From: Chitinophagaceae bacterium
GTDB taxonomy: Bacteria > Bacteroidota > Bacteroidia > Chitinophagales > Chitinophagaceae
Reading direction: 5' to 3'
DNA: 7,855 bases
Assembly: GCA_025924755.1 (NCBI GenBank)
Contig: JAICHT010000164.1
Location: 1-7,855, forward strand
This document shows, piece by piece, positions 4,955-7,855 of the stretch (positions within the stretch are counted from its first letter, which is position 1; every line of letters starts with the position of its first letter). A model generated the notes under the pieces. The model was not told the origin of the DNA, searched no databases, and saw only the letters and a program-made list of their open reading frames with translations. The position numbers and the translations under genes were made by a program.

Positions 4955-5821
4955 CTAGAAAGAACGACTACCTCCTACCCTATTAAAAAACTCGTTTTGT
5001 AGTTCCAGTGTTTTAGTATCGGCTTTGATAGCTTTTAAAGCTTTCCGTAAAGATTCAATTTCATAATCTGTAATAAATTTTCCCAACTCTTTTGTAGCTT
5101 TTGCTCCTTCGCCTGCATAATGATTTGGGAAAGCTGCATACCACCAAATAGCAGTATATACATCGGGCGGCAAGTTAAGCCGGCGTTGATTTGCACCTGA
5201 TTCGTTGGTAGCACTATCCATTTTTACCAAATCGGGACGGTAATATAAAAGAGTAGAGGTTTCCGCTTCGCCGGCATGCTGGTCGCCTTGCCGATCCGAC
5301 TTATGCAACTTGTTAAATTGCGCCTTGTAAGCGGAATCAGGTTCCGGTTCAAAAAAATAAACTGCATAGCTGCGGCGTCGTTCCAATTGTGTTTGGATAA
5401 AATAGCGAATCAGTTCGGGGTTACCTCCATGCCCGTTAATAATCACAATTCTTTTAAATCCGTTTCTTCCAATTTCTTCGCAGGTAGAATCCAGCAATTC
5501 CATTACTAACCGGCTTGGCAAAGCATACGTACCGGGCTGGTGCCTTGCTTCGTTTATCTGCCCATAAAAATAGTCGGGGAAAACCACTGCATATTCTTTC
5601 TTAGTTGCCCTCGCTGCCCATTCCCGCACATGGATCAGATCTGAGCCAATGGGTACATGAGGCCCGTGCTTTTCTAAAATACCGAAAGGCAAAATACAGG
5701 TTTGAGACGATTTCTCCATAGCTTTTGGCCAATCGCTTGCGGTAAGCTCGTCCCAACGGCTGGGAATATCCTGCGCTACAGCTGATAATGAAAACAATAT
5801 AAAGAGTACTGCTAATTTCAT
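4955..5821 (-). CDS. Secreted creatininase-family metal-dependent amidohydrolase
   Basis: A 288-residue protein with a signal peptide (1-17, ending SAVAQ), followed by a full creatininase-family domain. Founding members hydrolyse creatinine to creatine, and others act on formamidopyrimidines or on the mycofactocin precursor, always as cyclic-amide or amide hydrolases with two metals. Key residues are E50, H52 and D61 in FGILEKHGPHVPIGSD (46-61), which match the E-x-H...D spacing of the family; H131 in NGHGGN (129-134); and HAGEAETS (182-189) with E187. The NGHGGN form resembles the wider family rather than true creatininase, so creatinine should not be assumed as substrate. Export is notable because classical members are cytoplasmic. 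The substrate is perhaps a peptide- or nucleoside-derived amide in the periplasm. The gene is single, leftward, and ends at a shared terminator. The 211-base gap upstream shows no clear -7 element on this strand. Confidence 0.93.
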   Translation of the reverse strand: MKLAVLFILFSLSAVAQDIPSRWDELTASDWPKAMEKSSQTCILPFGILEKHGPHVPIGSDLIHVREWAARATKKEYAVVFPDYFYGQINEARHQPGTYALPSRLVMELLDSTCEEIGRNGFKRIVIINGHGGNPELIRYFIQTQLERRRSYAVYFFEPEPDSAYKAQFNKLHKSDRQGDQHAGEAETSTLLYYRPDLVKMDSATNESGANQRRLNLPPDVYTAIWWYAAFPNHYAGEGAKATKELGKFITDYEIESLRKALKAIKADTKTLELQNEFFNRVGGSRSF

Positions 5822-5966
5822 ATCACTTTAATTTATGGTTTTTGTTTGAAAAGCTTGTTCGTTGAAAGCTGAATATAGTAAAGTTTTTATCATCATCAAT
5901 CCGGCTTCTACTACTAATTTTAAAATTGCTTTTGGTGAACTGTATAGGTAAGCACATTATACCAGG

Positions 5967-5991
5967 TGCTATTATTGCTAATATTAGCGGT
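5967..5991 (+). repeat. Further match to the repeat boxes found around the reductase gene
   Basis: TGCTATT (5967-5973) followed by TTAGCGGT (5984-5991) repeats, in the same order and orientation, the two boxes of the left arm at 798-838 and of the reverse complement of the right arm at 1473-1502. The spacing is shorter. It ends 12 bases before the promoter element of the cupin gene. It may be a degenerate copy of the same repeat or coincidence in AT-rich DNA. Confidence 0.3.
5977..5988. promoter_or_regulatory. 12-base palindrome at the -33 position of the cupin promoter
   Basis: GCTAATATTAGC is a perfect palindrome centred about 35 bases before the probable transcription start, in the place where a -33 element would lie. 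A good TTTG -33 box is absent. This arrangement suggests an operator or activator site, though it overlaps the repeat-like boxes at 5967-5991. Confidence 0.4.
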
Positions 5992-6003
5992 AAGGCTGTT
6001 TCC

Positions 6004-6011
6004 TATCTTTG
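6004..6011 (+). promoter_or_regulatory. -7 promoter element of the cupin gene
   Basis: TATCTTTG matches the Bacteroidota -7 consensus TAnnTTTG at all fixed positions. Transcription would begin about 6016-6018, giving a leader of only about 15 bases before the ATG at 6033. The element contains the TTG at 6009-6011, so that in-frame codon would not be in the mRNA and cannot be the start. Confidence 0.6.
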
Positions 6012-6032
6012 CAGAGCAGAGATATTTTAAAG

Positions 6033-6392
6033 ATGATAAGAGCTTACAAATTAGACACCGGTGGAGATGGTCATTCGCATGTAACGAAAGGCTTTGTTTC
6101 AGAAAGTCTATTAACGGAAGTGGTATCCCTGCGATTTATGGAAACTCCGCCACATTCTTTTTATGACTGGCATACCGCACCCGTTTGTCAATATGTAATT
6201 TCTTTATCAGGTACCCTTCAATTTACTACCGGCTTAAACGAAGTTTTTATATTAAAACCCGGAGAGATATTGATTGCTATGGATACTACCGGCTTCGGGC
6301 ATAAATGGCAATTAATAGACGATGAACCCTGGAAACGGGCCTATGTGGTGTTTAAGGAAAATACTCCTATCAATTTTACGACAGCTGAATAG
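6033..6392 (+). CDS. Small cupin-domain protein
   Basis: A 119-residue single-domain cytoplasmic cupin. The first cupin motif region is DWHTAPVCQYVISLSGTLQF (45-64), with H47 and Q53 where metal ligands usually lie. The second is LKPGEILIAMDTTGFGHKW (74-92), with P-G-E and H90. The pattern is that of small cupins ending in 'D-T-T-G-x-G-H'. Cupins of this size bind a metal and a small ligand, or serve as small-molecule sensors or isomerases; no substrate can be assigned. The first motif lacks the full H-x-H pair, so metal binding may be weak or altered. The ATG at 6033 is chosen because the only upstream in-frame start, TTG at 6009, is inside the -7 element. The gene is a single unit. Between its stop and the convergent gene at 6487, I see no convincing terminator. 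Confidence 0.85.
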   Translation: MIRAYKLDTGGDGHSHVTKGFVSESLLTEVVSLRFMETPPHSFYDWHTAPVCQYVISLSGTLQFTTGLNEVFILKPGEILIAMDTTGFGHKWQLIDDEPWKRAYVVFKENTPINFTTAE

Positions 6393-6486
6393 GTTGATAG
6401 AAAATTTACAGGCACAATAGTATTACAACAGTACAAGTGAGTGACACAACAGCAGTTGAGGCTGGCAAAATAATTACCTTTTGGTA

Positions 6487-7491
6487 TCAATCGCTTTTGT
6501 GTTGCAACAATAAAATTCCTGCTGCGATGCCCGCCACCATTAAAGCCCGCTTTACTAATTTCTTTCGCTGATCCTGGTCTGCCTGCGAGTTCCAGCCGCC
6601 GTAAATGCTGGTTCCATAATCAACCGGGGCAAATAAATTTCCGTCGGTTACCGGCAGCGAAGGTGCTGATTTAAAATAGGTTTCCATAACACCGGCCGTA
6701 ATACTGCGGCTGAGTTTAGGAAATACAGAATACACCAGTTTTAATATAGTGGCTACACTACCTACCGTAACCTCGTTTTTAGGATATTGGGCTAAATTAA
6801 CGACTGCTTTTGCTACACGTTGAGGATCATAAACAGGAGGTGCCGGCTTTACATACTTGCCGGTAAAATTAGCCGCATGCTGCATACCGGGTGTGTCTAA
6901 AAATGCAGGAAACACATTACATACATGAATGTGCGGCCATTGGTGCAGCTCGCCACGCAATGCTTCGGAAAAGCCTCGCAGCCCAAACTTGCTGGCCGAA
7001 TAACCCACCGCATAAGGTGTGGGAAACCATCCACCTACGGAGATGTTATTAATCAATATGCCATATTGCTGTTGTTTAAAATAAGGCAAAACCGCATGAG
7101 CGCCGTGCAGGTAGCCCATTAAATTGGTTCTTATTACCTGGTCGTGCACGGCAATGGGTGTTCGTGCAAATTCGCCAGCTGCAAGCACCCCAGCATTGTT
7201 TACCCATACATCTATCCTGCCACCAAAGCTGGCAGCCGCCTGGGCTAATTCTTTTACTTCTCCGGCATTGGTGACATCGGTTTTTACAGCAATTGCTTTT
7301 GCCTGGTATGCTTCACATTCTGCCACCACCTCTGCCAGGGCTTCTGCGCTGCGGGCAGCTAATACTAAATTGGTTTTATAACGGGCAAACTCTAATGCGA
7401 TAGCACGACCCGCGCCACTTGATGCGCCGGTGATGACTATCGTTTTTCTTTGCAAAGGTTGTGTATGGGTGCTTTTGGCTGGCTGGGTCAT
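6487..7491 (-). CDS. Short-chain dehydrogenase/reductase with C-terminal membrane anchor
   Basis: A 334-residue protein with a classical SDR Rossmann domain in about residues 15-255. Landmarks are TGASSGAGRAIA (21-32), the cofactor-binding glycine motif; A46-R47 after the second strand, where a basic residue is often linked to NADP(H); TDV (71-73); NNAG (98-101); N123 in RTNLMG; S151; and Y164 with K168 in YSASK. All four catalytic residues are present, so it should be an active NAD(P)-dependent oxidoreductase. The region after about 255 is longer than in a minimal 250-residue SDR and ends in a basic patch (RKKLVKRA) and a hydrophobic helix (316-329), predicted to hold the enzyme on the inner face of the membrane. 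The substrate is unknown; a lipid or other hydrophobic carbonyl compound would fit membrane attachment. The gene is single and faces away from the next one. Confidence 0.93.
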   Translation of the reverse strand: MTQPAKSTHTQPLQRKTIVITGASSGAGRAIALEFARYKTNLVLAARSAEALAEVVAECEAYQAKAIAVKTDVTNAGEVKELAQAAASFGGRIDVWVNNAGVLAAGEFARTPIAVHDQVIRTNLMGYLHGAHAVLPYFKQQQYGILINNISVGGWFPTPYAVGYSASKFGLRGFSEALRGELHQWPHIHVCNVFPAFLDTPGMQHAANFTGKYVKPAPPVYDPQRVAKAVVNLAQYPKNEVTVGSVATILKLVYSVFPKLSRSITAGVMETYFKSAPSLPVTDGNLFAPVDYGTSIYGGWNSQADQDQRKKLVKRALMVAGIAAGILLLQHKSD

Positions 7492-7516
7492 AGTATCAGT
7501 ATTAATAGATTATTTG

Positions 7517-7530
7517 ATAGGATATCCTAT
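7517..7530. promoter_or_regulatory. 14-base perfect palindrome upstream of the SDR gene
   Basis: ATAGGATATCCTAT is its own reverse complement. It lies 26 to 39 bases upstream of the SDR start codon, within the likely promoter or leader. Such a site is typical of a dimeric repressor operator. No regulator gene is in view, and no standard -7 element is clear on this strand (TGGATTTG, complement of 7558-7565, is a one-mismatch candidate). Confidence 0.4.
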
Positions 7531-7649
7531 AACATTTTCATGCCCGGTATTTTTCTACAAATCCACAATATCATTTTCAAAATGGTTTAAACTATAGCGT
7601 AATGATGATATATCCAGTCATAATAACAAAATGCAGGTTTTACAACCAC

Positions 7650-7672
7650 ATGCCCATAACTTTTTATGGCAT
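7650..7672 (+). other. Bulged hairpin upstream of the last gene
   Basis: ATGCCCATA (7650-7658) pairs with TATGGCAT (7665-7672) around loop ACTTTT, with one unpaired C. It ends 32 bases before the ATG at 7705 and could be in the 5' leader. No T-run directly follows, so it is not a convincing terminator. The remaining bases between 7531 and 7704 show no gene. Confidence 0.25.
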
Positions 7673-7704
7673 AATATTTTGAATAAAATAGTTAAATACC
7701 TCAT

Positions 7705-7855
7705 ATGGACAAGCAGCAGGATGATACCATCAGCAATGCAGAAAGTGTAAAGCCTTCTTCTGCAGCACCTTCTTCCTTAATAGGCTCAGAATATACGGTA
7801 GAAGAACGGGATACCATTCCTGAAATAGAACGTAAAGTAGGCGTATCGTGGAAGG
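7705..7855 (+). CDS. N-terminal part of an unrecognised gene, cut by the window end
   Basis: From the ATG at 7705 the frame stays open to the last base, giving 50 residues starting MDKQQDDTISNAESVK. The first 28 are polar and Ser/Ala/Pro-rich (PSSAAPSSLIGS), like a disordered N-terminal tail. An acidic-to-basic stretch EYTVEERDTIPEIERKVGVS (29-48) follows and looks like the start of a folded part. No signal peptide is present. The product cannot be named from this fragment. The start is preceded by an A/T-rich stretch (AAATACCTCAT) as in the other genes. It diverges from the SDR gene, with 213 bases between them. Confidence 0.6.
   Translation, partial: MDKQQDDTISNAESVKPSSAAPSSLIGSEYTVEERDTIPEIERKVGVSWK

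Noticed and set aside
5276..5509. Rightward 77-residue open frame inside the creatininase-family gene
   Set aside because: It overlaps the catalytic region of a clear gene on the opposite strand.
5966..6166. Rightward 66-residue frame overlapping the cupin gene in another phase
   Set aside because: It would start upstream of the -7 promoter element at 6004-6011 and has no recognisable domain, whereas the cupin frame has both motifs.
6393..6486. Terminator between the convergent cupin and SDR genes
   Set aside because: Only 4-base stems such as TACC-TTTT-GGTA (around 6476-6487) are found, with no adequate stem plus T-run.
7124..7381. Rightward 85-residue Ala-rich frame inside the SDR gene
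   Set aside because: Antisense of a GC-richer part of the Rossmann domain, a common place for spurious open frames.

Overview
The window looks like chromosomal DNA of a Bacteroidota bacterium, probably of the Chitinophagaceae type. The reasons are AT-rich intergenic DNA, start codons preceded by A/T-rich stretches without a Shine-Dalgarno sequence, promoter elements resembling the Bacteroidota pattern (TTTG, about 19 bases, TAnnTTTG), and several secreted proteins whose signal peptides end in A-Q. Genus-level placement is inference.

Layout. Bases 1-1690 look accessory. They hold a possible C-terminal gene remnant (1-114), a VOC-fold protein (146-598) and a RibD-C/dihydrofolate-reductase-like protein (891-1466). 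The two intergenic regions carry related repeats: GCAATAGCA or its complement, and TTAGCGGT-like or ACCGCTAA-like boxes. The reductase gene is bracketed by imperfect inverted arms (797-844 and 1466-1503). Its downstream side (1473-1570) is an imperfect palindrome with the architecture, but not the canonical core, of an integron attC site. I read this as a small cassette-like region. No integrase is present in the window.

An integral-membrane acyltransferase (1691-2815) follows. Next comes a tandem pair of secreted paralogues of unknown function (3034-3840 and 3865-4452), preceded by a plausible promoter and a short hairpin with a T-run in the leader. A small secreted glycine-zipper protein (4580-4864) comes after them. 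A strong bidirectional terminator (4881-4924) separates this rightward block from a leftward secreted creatininase-family hydrolase (4955-5821).

The right third has a cupin protein (6033-6392, +) whose start is fixed by a TATCTTTG promoter element, with a 12-base palindrome at the expected -33 position. A short-chain dehydrogenase with a C-terminal membrane anchor (6487-7491, -) follows, with a 14-base palindrome just upstream of it. The window ends in a truncated unrecognised gene (7705 onward, +).

How the genes work together. Only the secreted pair, perhaps with the glycine-zipper gene, looks like a functional unit, acting in the periplasm or outer envelope. The remaining genes appear to be independent transcription units. 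The best candidates for something undescribed are the cassette-like repeat units and the duplicated secreted family.
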